This document shows positions 27,716 through 36,549 of a DNA stretch of 64,000 nucleotides, one piece after another. The stretch lies in the NCBI GenBank assembly GCA_052148715.1, contig JBKQHQ010000054.1, forward strand, positions 16,247 through 80,246, in the 5' to 3' direction. The notes beneath the pieces are model-generated. The model was not told where the DNA came from. It did no database searches and saw only the letters and a list, made by a program, of their open reading frames with translations. Numbering within the stretch: position 1 is the first letter of the stretch; each line of letters opens with the position of its first letter. The translations under genes were made by a program, and so were the position numbers. This stretch comes from JBKQHQ01 sp052148715. GTDB taxonomy: Bacteria > Pseudomonadota > Alphaproteobacteria > Rhizobiales > Xanthobacteraceae.

Positions 27716-27792
27716 GTCATTGCGAGGGCGCGCATCGCCCGCGGCAATCTCGCACCACTTGCTCGAGATTGCTTCGCTTCGCTCGCAATGAC
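27716..27792. repeat. interspersed GTCATTGCGAGG repeat, copy 3 (complete palindrome)
   Basis: A 77-base element bounded by 11-base inverted ends, GTCATTGCGAG at 27716-27726 and CTCGCAATGAC at 27782-27792, enclosing the same internal blocks as copies 1 and 2. It sits between livG and livH inside the operon and could form a long hairpin in the transcript. Non-autonomous palindromic repeats of this style are widespread in proteobacteria. Confidence 0.8.
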
Positions 27793-27819
27793 AGAGCGCG
27801 GCAGTGACGGATAAATCCG

Positions 27820-28803
27820 ATGGACATCCTCTACAAAGTCTTCATCGATCCGTTCGTGCAGATGGGCGTGGCGCCCGATCTGCTGGTGCAGACGCTGTGG
27901 GATGGGCTCGTGTCCGGGGTGCTCTATGGGCTGATCGCGCTCGGCTTCGTGCTCATCTTCAAGGCTTCCGGCGTATTCAACTTCGCGCAAGGCATCATGG
28001 TCGTGTTTGCGGCGCTGACGCTCGTCGGTCTGTACAATCTGCTGCGAGGGTGGGGTATCGAGCAGCCGCACCTGGCCGCCTTTGTCGCGCTTTGCCTCAC
28101 CATTGGGATCATGTTCATCCTCGCCCTTGCGGTCGAGCGGCTGGTGCTGCGGCCGCTGGTCAATCAGCCCGACATCATCCTGTTCATGGCGACCTTCGGG
28201 ATCACCTATTTTCTCATCGGTTTCGGCGAGTTCGTGTTCGGCGGCGAGCCGAAGGTGATGATCACCGACGCGCTCTACCTGCCGCGCGGCGCCTACGATA
28301 TCAAAATGCTCGGCGGCTTCGTGTCGCTGCAGAAGATCGATATCGCCGCCGCGGTCATTGCCTCGATCATGGTGGCGACGCTCGCCTTTTTCTTCCAGAA
28401 GACAAGGATCGGACGCGCATTGCGGGCCGTGGCCGACAGCCATAAGGCGGCGCTGTCGGTCGGCATCTCGCTCGAGCAGATCTGGGTCACCGTGTGGTTT
28501 GCGGCCGGCGTCGTCGCGCTCGCGACCGGCATCATGTGGAGCGCACGATCACAGGTTTCCTTTGCGCTCGAGATCGTCGCGCTCAAGGCGCTGCCGGTTT
28601 TGATCCTCGGCGGCCTCACGTCGATTCCCGGCGCCATCGTCGGAGGGCTGATCATCGGCATCGGCGAAAAGCTTGGGGAGTTCTATTGGGGGCCGCTCCT
28701 CGGCAGCGGCATCGAGAACTGGCTCGCCTATGTGATCGCGCTCGGTTTCCTGCTGTTTCGCCCGCAAGGCCTCTTCGGCGAACGGATCATCGAGCGGATT
28801 TGA
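27820..28803 (+). CDS. Liv-type ABC transporter permease (LivH)
   Basis: 327-residue inner-membrane permease of the branched-chain amino acid/aromatic acid class with about eight hydrophobic segments. It has the GLIALGFVLIFKASGVFNFAQG motif of LivH near residues 38-60, RTRIGRALRAVADSH-like coupling sequence (KTRIGRALRAVADS) and a C-terminal GLITSIPGAIVGG-type motif. It is followed not by livM but by unrelated genes; livM is found at 39356. Confidence 0.9.
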   Translation: MDILYKVFIDPFVQMGVAPDLLVQTLWDGLVSGVLYGLIALGFVLIFKASGVFNFAQGIMVVFAALTLVGLYNLLRGWGIEQPHLAAFVALCLTIGIMFILALAVERLVLRPLVNQPDIILFMATFGITYFLIGFGEFVFGGEPKVMITDALYLPRGAYDIKMLGGFVSLQKIDIAAAVIASIMVATLAFFFQKTRIGRALRAVADSHKAALSVGISLEQIWVTVWFAAGVVALATGIMWSARSQVSFALEIVALKALPVLILGGLTSIPGAIVGGLIIGIGEKLGEFYWGPLLGSGIENWLAYVIALGFLLFRPQGLFGERIIERI

Positions 28804-28974
28804 AGGGCCAACCAGCGGTTCAGTTGCGATCGTAGGGAGCACACGCAGGTCGGCTGATCTGGCCTTGTGGGCACGCGCAGCCGGCAGCTTGACTTGCCTC
28901 GATTGGCCAACCACGTTTAGCTGGGGAGGCGACTTTGCGCGCTGTCTTTGGGCGCGAATATTCGAGGAAACATC

Positions 28975-30213
28975 ATGTCCAAGGGACTGCGTGGATCGGC
29001 GTTAACGACCATCTTGCTTTGCGCCGCATTGCCGGCCTGGGCGGATGACTGGACCCAAAGACTGCCCGACGGCAAGGGCAAGGAGACGGTCGCCGCCGTC
29101 TGCGGCGGTTGTCACGAGTTCTTCAGCCGGGTCGGCAAGGGCTACACGCGGACCGGATGGCAGACCGTGATGCACATGATGATCAATCAGGGCGCGCCCA
29201 TCCCGCAGGACAAGTTCGCCGAGGTCGCGGACTATCTGGCCAAGAGCTTTCCCGAGACGGGCAAGCCTGCGGGCGTCGCGATTCCGGGACCCGCCAAAGT
29301 CTCGTTTGAGGAGTGGCCGGCCCCGACGCCGGGTTCGCGCCCGCACGATCCGTTGGCAACGCGCGACGGCTTCCTTTGGTACAGCGGACAGATGGCCAAC
29401 GTGCTGGGCCGGGTCGATCCGAAGACCGGTGCGGTCAAGGAATTTCCGCTCAAGACGCCGCATAGCGGCCCCCATGGCCTCGCCGAAGATACCGACGGCA
29501 ACATCTGGTACACCGGCAACACCGCCGGGTTGATCGGCAAGCTCGATCCGAAGACGGGCGCCGTCAGCGAATATCCCTTGCCCGATCCGAATGCGCACGA
29601 TCCGCATACGCTGGTCTTCGATCAGAGCGGGATCCTGTGGTTCACCGTGCAGGGCGCCAACCGGGTGGGGCGGCTCGACCCGAAAACCGGCGACATCAAG
29701 CTTCTCACACCGCCGACCGCGGCCTCACGCCCCTACGGCATCCAGATCAACTCCAAGGGCATCCCGTTCTACGTCGCCTTCGGCGCCAACAAGATCGGCA
29801 GCGTCGATCCGAAGACGCTGGAGATACGTGAGTTCCCGCTGCCCGATCCGGCCGCCCGCCCGCGCCGGCTCGCGATCACGAGCGACGACGTCATCTGGTA
29901 CACGGACTACGCGCGCGGCTATCTGGGGCGGCTCGATCCGGCGACCGGCAAGGTGACCGAGTGGCCGTCGCCGAGCGGGCCGAAGTCCGAGCCCTACGGC
30001 ATCTCGGCGATCAAGGACGTGCTCTGGTACAGCGAGTCCGGCTCTACGCCGAACACGGTCGTGCGCTTCGATCCCAAGACGGAGAAATTCCAGAGCTGGG
30101 CCATTCCGGGCGGCGGCAATATCGTGCGCAACACGTCGGTGACGCCCGGCGGCGACTTTTTGCTCGCCAACAGTCTCGTCAACGGCGTGACGCTGGTTGA
30201 AATAGGTCGGTAA
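28975..30213 (+). CDS. secreted cytochrome c / Vgb-like beta-propeller fusion
   Basis: 412-residue exported protein. A signal peptide (about 1-23, ending PAWA) is followed by a heme c site CGGCH (43-47) in a small cytochrome domain that reaches about residue 100. The rest is a propeller made of repeats like VDPKTGAVKEFPLKTPHSGPHGLAED and DGNIWYTG, the pattern of virginiamycin B lyase and NHL-like proteins. Vgb catalytic function is not implied; such fusions may be periplasmic oxidoreductases or binding scaffolds. ATG 28975 has GAGGAAAC upstream. It is followed by a VOC protein gene. Confidence 0.85.
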   Translation: MSKGLRGSALTTILLCAALPAWADDWTQRLPDGKGKETVAAVCGGCHEFFSRVGKGYTRTGWQTVMHMMINQGAPIPQDKFAEVADYLAKSFPETGKPAGVAIPGPAKVSFEEWPAPTPGSRPHDPLATRDGFLWYSGQMANVLGRVDPKTGAVKEFPLKTPHSGPHGLAEDTDGNIWYTGNTAGLIGKLDPKTGAVSEYPLPDPNAHDPHTLVFDQSGILWFTVQGANRVGRLDPKTGDIKLLTPPTAASRPYGIQINSKGIPFYVAFGANKIGSVDPKTLEIREFPLPDPAARPRRLAITSDDVIWYTDYARGYLGRLDPATGKVTEWPSPSGPKSEPYGISAIKDVLWYSESGSTPNTVVRFDPKTEKFQSWAIPGGGNIVRNTSVTPGGDFLLANSLVNGVTLVEIGR

Positions 30214-30287
30214 GCGGGCGCGACCGCGCGCAGCGGTCCGCTGGCTCGACCAGGCGATTCGGGCACCCGGAGCGAAAGGAATGTCCG

Positions 30288-31163
30288 ATGGGTGAGAACC
30301 GGTTCGATCGAGCCAGCGAAGACCTGGGCAACATCGTCAATATCGGCCACATCAACGTCTGCATCGCCGATCAGCAGGTCGCGACGCATTTTTACATCAG
30401 CGGGCTCGGGCTCACACGCGACCCTTTTCTCAACACGAGCGCCCATAATATGTGGGTCAATGTGGGGATGAGCCAGTTCCATCTCCCGGCCGGAAAGCCC
30501 GACGTGCTGCGCGGGGCCACCGGCATTGTGGTGCCCGATCGGGCGCAACTGCTCGATCGCCTGCGCCGCGTCAGCAAGGATCTGGCAGGAACGAAGTTCA
30601 GTTTCCGCGAAAGCAATGACGGCGTCGAAACGACCTGCCCGTGGGGCAATCGCATCAGATGTCATGCGCCGGACGCGAGCCGCTTCGGCCGCATCGTGTT
30701 GGGGATACCCTACATCGAATTCGATGTGCGGCCCGGCACGGCCGATGCAATTGCGAGCTTCTACCGCGACATCATAGGTGCTCCCGCGCAAACCATCGCC
30801 AATGGCCGGGGCCGGGAGGCGCGGGTTTCGGCCGGAGACGACCAGTATCTTTGCTTCCGCGAGACCGACGCGCCGGAAGCGCCTTATGATCGGCATCACG
30901 TACAGATCTACGTCGGCAATTTTTCCACTCCCTACCGCAAGCTGGCTGAGCTCGGCTTGATCACCATGGAGGTCAATCAGTTCGAGTATCGCTTTAGGGA
31001 CATCGTCGACCTCGACACGCGCGCGGTGCTGTTCACCGTCGAGCACGAAGTGCGCAGCCAGACGCATCCGCTGTTCGGCCGCCCGCTGGTCAACCGCAAT
31101 CCGAACCTTACCAACCGGGATTTTCGGCCGGGGCATGAGAGCCTGTCTTGGGCCATGCCCTGA
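30288..31163 (+). CDS. VOC-family protein (glyoxalase/extradiol dioxygenase-like)
   Basis: 291-residue protein with two vicinal-oxygen-chelate modules: the first starts IGHINVCIADQQVATHFYISGLGL (about 18-40) and the second at IPYIEFDVRPGTADAIASFYRDIIGAPA. Candidate metal ligands are His 21-type, Glu/His in the second module (HHVQIYVG). An AAAGGA ribosome binding site precedes ATG 30288. Family members include ring-cleavage dioxygenases and glyoxalases, so no reaction is assigned. It may be cotranscribed with the preceding cytochrome/propeller gene (74 bases apart). Confidence 0.82.
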   Translation: MGENRFDRASEDLGNIVNIGHINVCIADQQVATHFYISGLGLTRDPFLNTSAHNMWVNVGMSQFHLPAGKPDVLRGATGIVVPDRAQLLDRLRRVSKDLAGTKFSFRESNDGVETTCPWGNRIRCHAPDASRFGRIVLGIPYIEFDVRPGTADAIASFYRDIIGAPAQTIANGRGREARVSAGDDQYLCFRETDAPEAPYDRHHVQIYVGNFSTPYRKLAELGLITMEVNQFEYRFRDIVDLDTRAVLFTVEHEVRSQTHPLFGRPLVNRNPNLTNRDFRPGHESLSWAMP

Positions 31164-31238
31164 TCGGCCGTGTTACTCGGTCGGTCGCAGCACTTCGTGG
31201 CTGCTCGCGGGCGGCGTCACCGATCCACGGCGATGCGC

Positions 31239-31634
31239 CTATTCGCGTTTGAAGCTCTTGCTGATCGAATCGAGCCTGCTGAGCTGCTCCTGCTTCGACG
31301 GCGCAGAGTCGCAGGGCAACAACCCTCTGTCCCAGAACCATTCGGACCGGTTGTCGAACGCGATCACCCGGCAGCGGCCATCCTCGGCCGGTGCCAGCCA
31401 GATCTCGCCGACATAACCTTCGGCATCGGTTCTCACAGTCGGAACTCGCGGCGCCCGCTGCGTGAAGAGCGAGCCATTCGGTATGAACATCAGCAGGCCA
31501 AGGGCTGCCGCGATCAAGGCGCAGACGCCCATCGTCTGCTTCAAGGCACTGGAGCTGCTGTGGTTGGTCGGAACGCGCATAACGGCCCTTGCAGGCGGTT
31601 CACCGCCAATCAGTAATAATACCAAAGCTAACAT
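31239..31634 (-). CDS. hypothetical membrane-anchored protein
   Basis: 131-residue protein with a hydrophobic N-terminus, a membrane helix at about 36-53 (MGVCALIAAALGLLMFI) and an outside domain that contains GEIWLAPAEDGRCRVIAFDNRSEWFWDRG and a short Lys/Arg-rich end. Two starts have ribosome binding sites: ATG 31634 (AAGGA) and ATG 31580 (AAGGG). I do not recognise the family; the single-pass topology and conserved-looking domain suggest a small envelope protein. Confidence 0.55.
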   Translation of the reverse strand: MLALVLLLIGGEPPARAVMRVPTNHSSSSALKQTMGVCALIAAALGLLMFIPNGSLFTQRAPRVPTVRTDAEGYVGEIWLAPAEDGRCRVIAFDNRSEWFWDRGLLPCDSAPSKQEQLSRLDSISKSFKRE

Positions 31635-31916
31635 AGCAATTCCTTAATGTTCGTCACCCCGACGTTGCCCCGCTGGCTAGGACTTTGCCAACGTGCGGGA
31701 TGCCCGCGGAGCGTTCGCCCCTGCCGAGGGTAGCTTCCGGCCAATCGGTAGGGCAGTTGGCCTCCGGCTCCCACCGCATTGGCGCGCGGCGGCGAAGCGG
31801 TACGAGGGGCATTTTTGGACCGCCGGTTCGGCGGTTTACTGACGCCAGGTTAACCAACTCGTTGTATGGGATTCGCTACGGGCATGATCCGCGATGGGCG
31901 GGGTATGGAGGATCTG

Positions 31917-33047
31917 ATGCGTATCGCGGTAGGGGGCGGGCTGTTGGCGGTGGTGGCGCTGGGCATCGCCGGTGTTGTGCTCGCGCAGAAAGGGATGTTG
32001 CCGCTTCCGAGCGGCTTGGCCGGTGTAGGAGCCGCGCCGGCGCCGCTGGCTGTGCCGGCACCCATGGTTAAAGCCCCGGCTAATCCGGTCAGCACGCTGG
32101 GCCTCGCGCCGTCGCAAATGAATTCGGTGGACGGACTTGGCCAAGGACCGACCACGGCGCCGCAGGGCTCGGCTGCGCCCGCGCCGGTCGTGCTGGCCGC
32201 CGCTACGGCTGCGGCTCCGCCACCCGAGCCGTCGGTACCGCTCGCGCCGCTGCCGAAATGCGATAATCCCAATGCGCTGGGGGTCGCGCGGATCGTCCAG
32301 ATCGACACGACCGGAGGACCGGGGTTCGGCTTCGAGCATTTCAAGACGCACGATTTCCTGCGCCCCAAGGAAGTGGTGCTGACATTCGATGATGGGCCCT
32401 GGCCGGGCAACACCCCGGCGGTGCTGGCGGCACTCGCGGCCGAATGCGTCAAGGCCACCTTCTTTGCCATCGGCAAGCATGCCACCTGGCACCCGGAAAT
32501 CCTCAAGCAGGTCGCCGAGCAAGGGCACACGGTCGGCACGCACACCTGGTCGCATAAGGACTTGTCGACGTTGACGCTCGACCAAGCCAAGGAGGAGATC
32601 GAGAAGGGGGTCAGCGCCGTGCACTGGGCCTTGGGCGCTCCGAGCGCGTCGTTCGTGCGGTTTCCGGCCTTGCGCCATCCGCCCGAGGCCGTCGCCTATG
32701 TGGGCGAGCGCAACATGGCGGTCTTCTCGGCCGATATCGACTCGCTCGACTTCAAGATCAAGAAGCCGGAGCAGGTGATCAAGTCGGTGATGAAGAAGTT
32801 GGAGAAGAACGGCAAAGGCATCATCCTGATGCACGATTTCCAGCGTGCGACGGCGCATGCGATGCCCGAGCTTCTGCGGCAGCTCAAGGCGAACGGCTAC
32901 AAGATCGTGCACATGACATCGAAGGCCCCGCTCTCGACGCTGGAGGCCTATGACGCCGAGGTCATGAAGGAGCTCGGCGGCACCGGCATGACCGGCGCCA
33001 GCGCCCAACCGACCAAGGACGTCGTGCAGACCATCAGCGGGGATTGA
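31917..33047 (+). CDS. polysaccharide deacetylase (NodB domain), membrane-anchored
   Basis: 376-residue carbohydrate esterase family 4 protein. An N-terminal hydrophobic segment (about 3-23) exports or anchors it, followed by an Ala/Pro-rich linker to about residue 115. The NodB domain has motif 1 TFDDGP (156-161) with the catalytic and metal aspartates, motif 2 HTWSH (209-213) and RFPALRHPP as motif 3; the final His motif is in ILMHDF. ATG 31917 has GGAG six bases upstream. It probably deacetylates peptidoglycan or an exopolysaccharide in the envelope. No polysaccharide cluster is adjacent. Confidence 0.88.
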   Translation: MRIAVGGGLLAVVALGIAGVVLAQKGMLPLPSGLAGVGAAPAPLAVPAPMVKAPANPVSTLGLAPSQMNSVDGLGQGPTTAPQGSAAPAPVVLAAATAAAPPPEPSVPLAPLPKCDNPNALGVARIVQIDTTGGPGFGFEHFKTHDFLRPKEVVLTFDDGPWPGNTPAVLAALAAECVKATFFAIGKHATWHPEILKQVAEQGHTVGTHTWSHKDLSTLTLDQAKEEIEKGVSAVHWALGAPSASFVRFPALRHPPEAVAYVGERNMAVFSADIDSLDFKIKKPEQVIKSVMKKLEKNGKGIILMHDFQRATAHAMPELLRQLKANGYKIVHMTSKAPLSTLEAYDAEVMKELGGTGMTGASAQPTKDVVQTISGD

Positions 33048-33219
33048 GCGACGATCCGGTTGGTGGTCGGTCGAAAAACGCGAAGCGGCACGCAGAGGCC
33101 ACGATATTTGCGCGCCTTTCGCTCTCTCGCCTGAGGTGCAGGCGCATGCGCTCGCAAAAGCACAGCTTTGGCCCTATAGTCGGTCGGGACGGGCCAGCAC
33201 CCCTCAGGGAGGTTCCCGC

Positions 33220-33414
33220 ATGAAGCTTGAATTCACCGTCGGCACGAACATCGGCGGCAAGCGGCAGAGCGTGACGGTGGCGGCGGAGGATGCGCTGATC
33301 GCCGCCCTCAAGGTGAAGCACGAGAGTCCGGACGCGGTGATCAACTACGTGCGCCGGCGCAATAAGCGCGGTGATCTGCGTCACCCGCACGGCGCGGTTA
33401 TCTCCGGCGTCTAA
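33220..33414 (+). CDS. small conserved hypothetical protein (64 aa)
   Basis: A 64-residue soluble protein starting MKLEFTVGTNIGGKRQSVTV and rich in basic residues toward the end (YVRRRNKRGDLRHPHG). AGGGAGG six bases before ATG 33220 is a strong ribosome binding site and supports a real gene. I believe relatives occur in Bradyrhizobium-type genomes, but no function is known. Confidence 0.65.
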   Translation: MKLEFTVGTNIGGKRQSVTVAAEDALIAALKVKHESPDAVINYVRRRNKRGDLRHPHGAVISGV

Positions 33415-33518
33415 GGCCTGTGCCGTTCCTTTGAGGCGGGAAGGGCTTCGAGACTGTTGACGATGTTGCGGCGCGGCTTGTGGTGCGCGCGCTGAAAATC
33501 GGCGGACCGGGTCCATCC

Positions 33519-34265
33519 TTAATGCTCCATCAGTAGCGAACCGAACCCGGGCACGCGGTCCATGATGCCGTTTTGGCGCAGCGCCCACCAATAGGTGGCG
33601 GTGTTGATGGCGAGCACGGGCTTGTCGAGCCAGAACTCGGCGATGCCGGCGACGCGCGCCATCGCGAGATTGGTGCCGGCCTGGACGATTGCCTCGACCG
33701 AGGGATCATTGACCTCGTTGATGGCGTCGCGCAGCTCCTTCTCGGAGACGTGCGCGATCAGCATCGGGCTTTGGCACCGCAGCCCTTTGAGCGCCACCAC
33801 CTCGAAACCGCAATCGGTGAAGAAGCGGCGGACCTGCTGGTCGCCGACCGGCATATAGGGCGTGATCACCGATATGCGCTTGATGCTCCCGTAGCAACGC
33901 AGCGCCGCCTGGCAGGCATCCGAGCCCATGGCGACATCGCAGCCTGACCGCTCTTTGACCCGCCGCTCCAGCATCTTGGCGCCGTCGAGGCCGTCCCAAA
34001 ATGTCTCCGCCGACATGCCCATAACGATGTAGTCGGGGCTGCAGGTCATGACGGCGTCGACCGCGTCCATCATGGCGGCGCGGATGTCGTCCATCAGCCG
34101 GTTGAAATCGTCGTCGTTGTGGACCGGGTTGTCGGGAATGACGATCCGCGAGAAATGATTGGTGACGCCGATCGGCCGCATGGCATCGAATTCCGGCTGC
34201 ACCGAGGTGTTGGTCGAGGGCGCGATCACGCCGAATTTCTTGCGCCAGCCAAGTGAGTCGACCAT
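33519..34265 (-). CDS. Asp/Glu racemase superfamily protein (maleate isomerase/arylmalonate decarboxylase type)
   Basis: 248-residue two-domain protein of the Asp/Glu/hydantoin racemase superfamily. The N-terminus FGVIAPSTNTSVQPEFDAMRP and the central GSDACQAALRCYG and ISVITPYMP segments mark the maleate cis-trans isomerase/arylmalonate decarboxylase branch. The positions where the two catalytic cysteines are expected appear to read VMGMSAE (Met 84) and QAGTN (Gly 197), so neither cysteine is present. It may use another mechanism or bind ligand only. It follows a decayed flavin monooxygenase fragment on the same strand. Confidence 0.8.
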   Translation of the reverse strand: MVDSLGWRKKFGVIAPSTNTSVQPEFDAMRPIGVTNHFSRIVIPDNPVHNDDDFNRLMDDIRAAMMDAVDAVMTCSPDYIVMGMSAETFWDGLDGAKMLERRVKERSGCDVAMGSDACQAALRCYGSIKRISVITPYMPVGDQQVRRFFTDCGFEVVALKGLRCQSPMLIAHVSEKELRDAINEVNDPSVEAIVQAGTNLAMARVAGIAEFWLDKPVLAINTATYWWALRQNGIMDRVPGFGSLLMEH

Positions 34266-34289
34266 GGTTTTTCCTCCGAACGGCGCTTT

Positions 34290-34410
34290 AGATGACGGAC
34301 GCCGCGTCCTTGAGCGATCGGACCATCGAGGATCGTAACGGCAGCAAGGCGTATAGCAACGAGGCCAACCGGACCTGCCCCGACCACGATGACTTGGGCA
34401 TCGCGACAGG
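34290..34410 (-). pseudogene. FAD-dependent monooxygenase N-terminal remnant
   Basis: In one minus-strand frame the sequence VIVVGAGPVGLVAIRLA is a Rossmann FAD-binding motif (GxGxxG) like that opening PheA/TfdB-type aromatic hydroxylases, followed by VTILDG. No coding sequence of adequate length follows: only a few dozen codons remain before the start of the racemase-family gene. It therefore looks like a 5' fragment left by deletion. The boundary is approximate. Confidence 0.5.
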
Positions 34411-34630
34411 ACTCTGAACCGCCCGCACGAGAATAACCGGCCTGCCGATTATGGGCGGACCAACCGCCGGGGCAAGCATTGGGATGGACAAGTCTTGGAC
34501 CCGCGATAACGTCTGCAGCGAAAGCAGTTGTGCACATGAAACGCAACCAGGAATCAACATGGCCACACTTGTTGCGCCCCTCCAGGGGGTTTCGGGTCCT
34601 GCGGGATCACGTCAACATGAGCGTTGGGAC

Positions 34631-35443
34631 ATGTGCCTCGGCCGCGTCGCCATCGCGCTGGTTCTGCTGACAACCGGCGCCGGGGCGGCAGATGTCGGCG
34701 ACCTCTACCAGGCACAGACCATCGTCACGGGCCAGGGCGAGACCAACCGTGTGCGCGGCTTCGCACTCTGCCTGGAGGACGTGCTCGTCAAGGTCTCGGG
34801 TGACCGGCGGCTGATCGGCGACCCGCGGCTCGCTCCACTGATGCAGCAGGCCGCCACCCTGGTTGTCGGCTTCTCTTATCACGACCAGATGTCCGGCACC
34901 CCGCTGCGCGACGAGCAGGGCACGCGCGACCGGCCTTACGATCTGACAGTGCACTTCGACCAGGCGAAGATCGACACGGCGCTGCGTGGGCTCGGCGTTG
35001 CGTCGTGGACTGAGGCGCGGCCGCGCCTTGCCGTGCTCGTCGGCCTGCGCAACGGGAAGGTGGTAACCCTGGTTTCGAGTGACGGCGAACGGGCGCGTGA
35101 TCAACGCGACGCGCTCGAGGCCGCCGCGTCGAAGCGCGGCCTGCCGATCGCGCTGCCGAGCGCGAGCACGTTCACCATTGCCGGCCTCACCTTCGAGGAA
35201 TTGCCGAGCGCAGACTACTCGCGCCTGCAAGCGGGCGCGAGCGCGACCGGCGGCGATCTCGCGCTTGTCGGGACGTTGGTCTGGATGGAAAAAAAGCTGC
35301 GGTGGAGCGCCGATTGGCGTCTTGCCTGGCGCGGCACGACCTATCATTGGCGGATCACCAGCGTCACCTTCGACGAATCCTTTCGCGACGCAATGGCAGG
35401 CGCGGCGCAGATCCTGTCTGGTCACGGTAAGCCCAAGGGTTAA
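34631..35443 (+). CDS. DUF2066 domain secreted protein
   Basis: 270-residue exported protein with a signal peptide (VAIALVLLTTGAGAAD, cleavage near residue 21). It matches the DUF2066 pattern: DLYQAQTIVTGQGETNR near the mature start, EDVLVKVSGDRRLIGDPR, and a C-terminal half with alternating beta and alpha segments. Family function is unknown; it is periplasmic. ATG 34631 is chosen for the signal peptide; an ATG at 34559 in frame would add 24 residues and spoil it. Confidence 0.8.
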   Translation: MCLGRVAIALVLLTTGAGAADVGDLYQAQTIVTGQGETNRVRGFALCLEDVLVKVSGDRRLIGDPRLAPLMQQAATLVVGFSYHDQMSGTPLRDEQGTRDRPYDLTVHFDQAKIDTALRGLGVASWTEARPRLAVLVGLRNGKVVTLVSSDGERARDQRDALEAAASKRGLPIALPSASTFTIAGLTFEELPSADYSRLQAGASATGGDLALVGTLVWMEKKLRWSADWRLAWRGTTYHWRITSVTFDESFRDAMAGAAQILSGHGKPKG

Positions 35444-36068
35444 CTTCAAGTGATCTTCGTCTCTCCCAGCGAGCGGGCAGGGCGCTATCCTTCTTTTCAG
35501 AAAAATGCCGGACCTTCTTACGACGCCGCAACAGATCCTGCTGATGGGCGGGCCGCAGAACATCGCGGCGATGATCAGCAATCAGATCGAGGCGGCGCCT
35601 GTGTTCGTGACCGCGAGGGGGATGAACGCCAGTCTCCTGACCCCAGGTTTTGCGATGTGTTGGCGTGCACACGTCGGCTACGGCTTGAGCTGCGGACCGC
35701 GATCATGCGCGCGCTGGAGGTCAGCGTGATCGCCAAATACAGCGGCTTCCCAGCCGCTGTCGGAGTCACCAAGGATCTGCAGCAAGTGAGGCCGCGTCGG
35801 CCGGTCTCGGCGCAATGATCGAAGCATCGTGGCTCTCAAGAGGTGTTAAGATACCTCTTTCAGATTCTCTGCGTTTGATGATTGACCGGCGCCGGTATTT
35901 GAGGGTATTCCCTATTCATGCACCGCCACTAGCGCGGTAGCTCTTAAAGTTTGATTACAAAAACGTCGCCTAGGCCTGAGAGTAAAATAATACCGTAATA
36001 AGGAAGGTGCACTTCTGCCGGCTCGCGAGAGCGGCGGCGCAATGCGAATGCGAACAGGAGTCAGCCGC
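35444..36068. other. 625-base gene-poor region with decayed-looking frames
   Basis: Contains a 74-codon plus-strand frame (35505-35729) starting MPDLLTTPQQILLMGGPQN that I cannot place, with another coding-like stretch in a second frame up to about 35818; together they may be the ruins of one gene. A hairpin with 7-base arms AAGAGGT/ACCTCTT lies at 35838-35859. From about 35880 the sequence becomes more AT-rich. No intact gene is supported. Confidence 0.4.
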
Positions 36069-36245
36069 ATGTCGAATGGTATCCAGGTTTTCGAACCGCT
36101 TGCCGGTGATCTTGCCACCCTTGCTCCCGAGACGGAGCGCGCGGAGACGCTCGAGAGCCCCGAGCTGAGGGCGCTCATGGAGGAGCTCGACAAGCACCTG
36201 CAGACATTCCTGCGAGAGCACAACAGCGCCGGACGGCTGAGCTGA
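36069..36245 (+). CDS. small hypothetical protein (58 aa)
   Basis: Acidic, mainly helical 58-residue protein (MSNGIQVF start, then LAPETERAETLESPELRALMEELDKHLQTFL). An AGGAG ribosome binding site seven to eight bases before ATG 36069 supports translation. No domain is recognised and no neighbour suggests a role. Confidence 0.5.
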   Translation: MSNGIQVFEPLAGDLATLAPETERAETLESPELRALMEELDKHLQTFLREHNSAGRLS

Positions 36246-36444
36246 AGGACGCAATCGAAGCTAAAGTGCCTGCTCCGCACACACGCTAACCGCGTGCAAT
36301 GGGGCGAGCCGCGCCGGTTTGTCCACATGACTTGTTGCGAAAGTGACACAATCCGTGGCGGAATCTCCTCACCGCGAGCTGACTTCGTTGCGGGCCAGGC
36401 GCGTCATGGTATCCTTTTTTGTAGAAGCGAAGGACACAGGAATC

Positions 36445-36549
36445 ATGGTGACACATCGCCCCTTGCTCACGAACCGGTTCGATCCGGTTCCTCCGCTCAT
36501 GATGTGTATCGGCGTGCTCGTCGGCGCATTTTGGATCATGGTGATGTAG
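36445..36549 (+). CDS. very small membrane protein (34 aa), tentative
   Basis: A 34-residue peptide starting MVTHRPLLTNRF and ending in one hydrophobic helix (MMCIGVLVGAFWIMVM, about 19-34). AGGA precedes ATG 36445; the frame also continues to a more distant ATG at 36343. Small single-helix proteins of this kind are common, but without comparison the call stays tentative. Confidence 0.4.
   Translation: MVTHRPLLTNRFDPVPPLMMCIGVLVGAFWIMVM

Noticed and set aside
35505..35818. Possible remnant of an ABC binding protein (ILLMGGPQNIAAMISNQIEA)
   Set aside because: Resemblance is weak and depends on a frame change; not enough to name.
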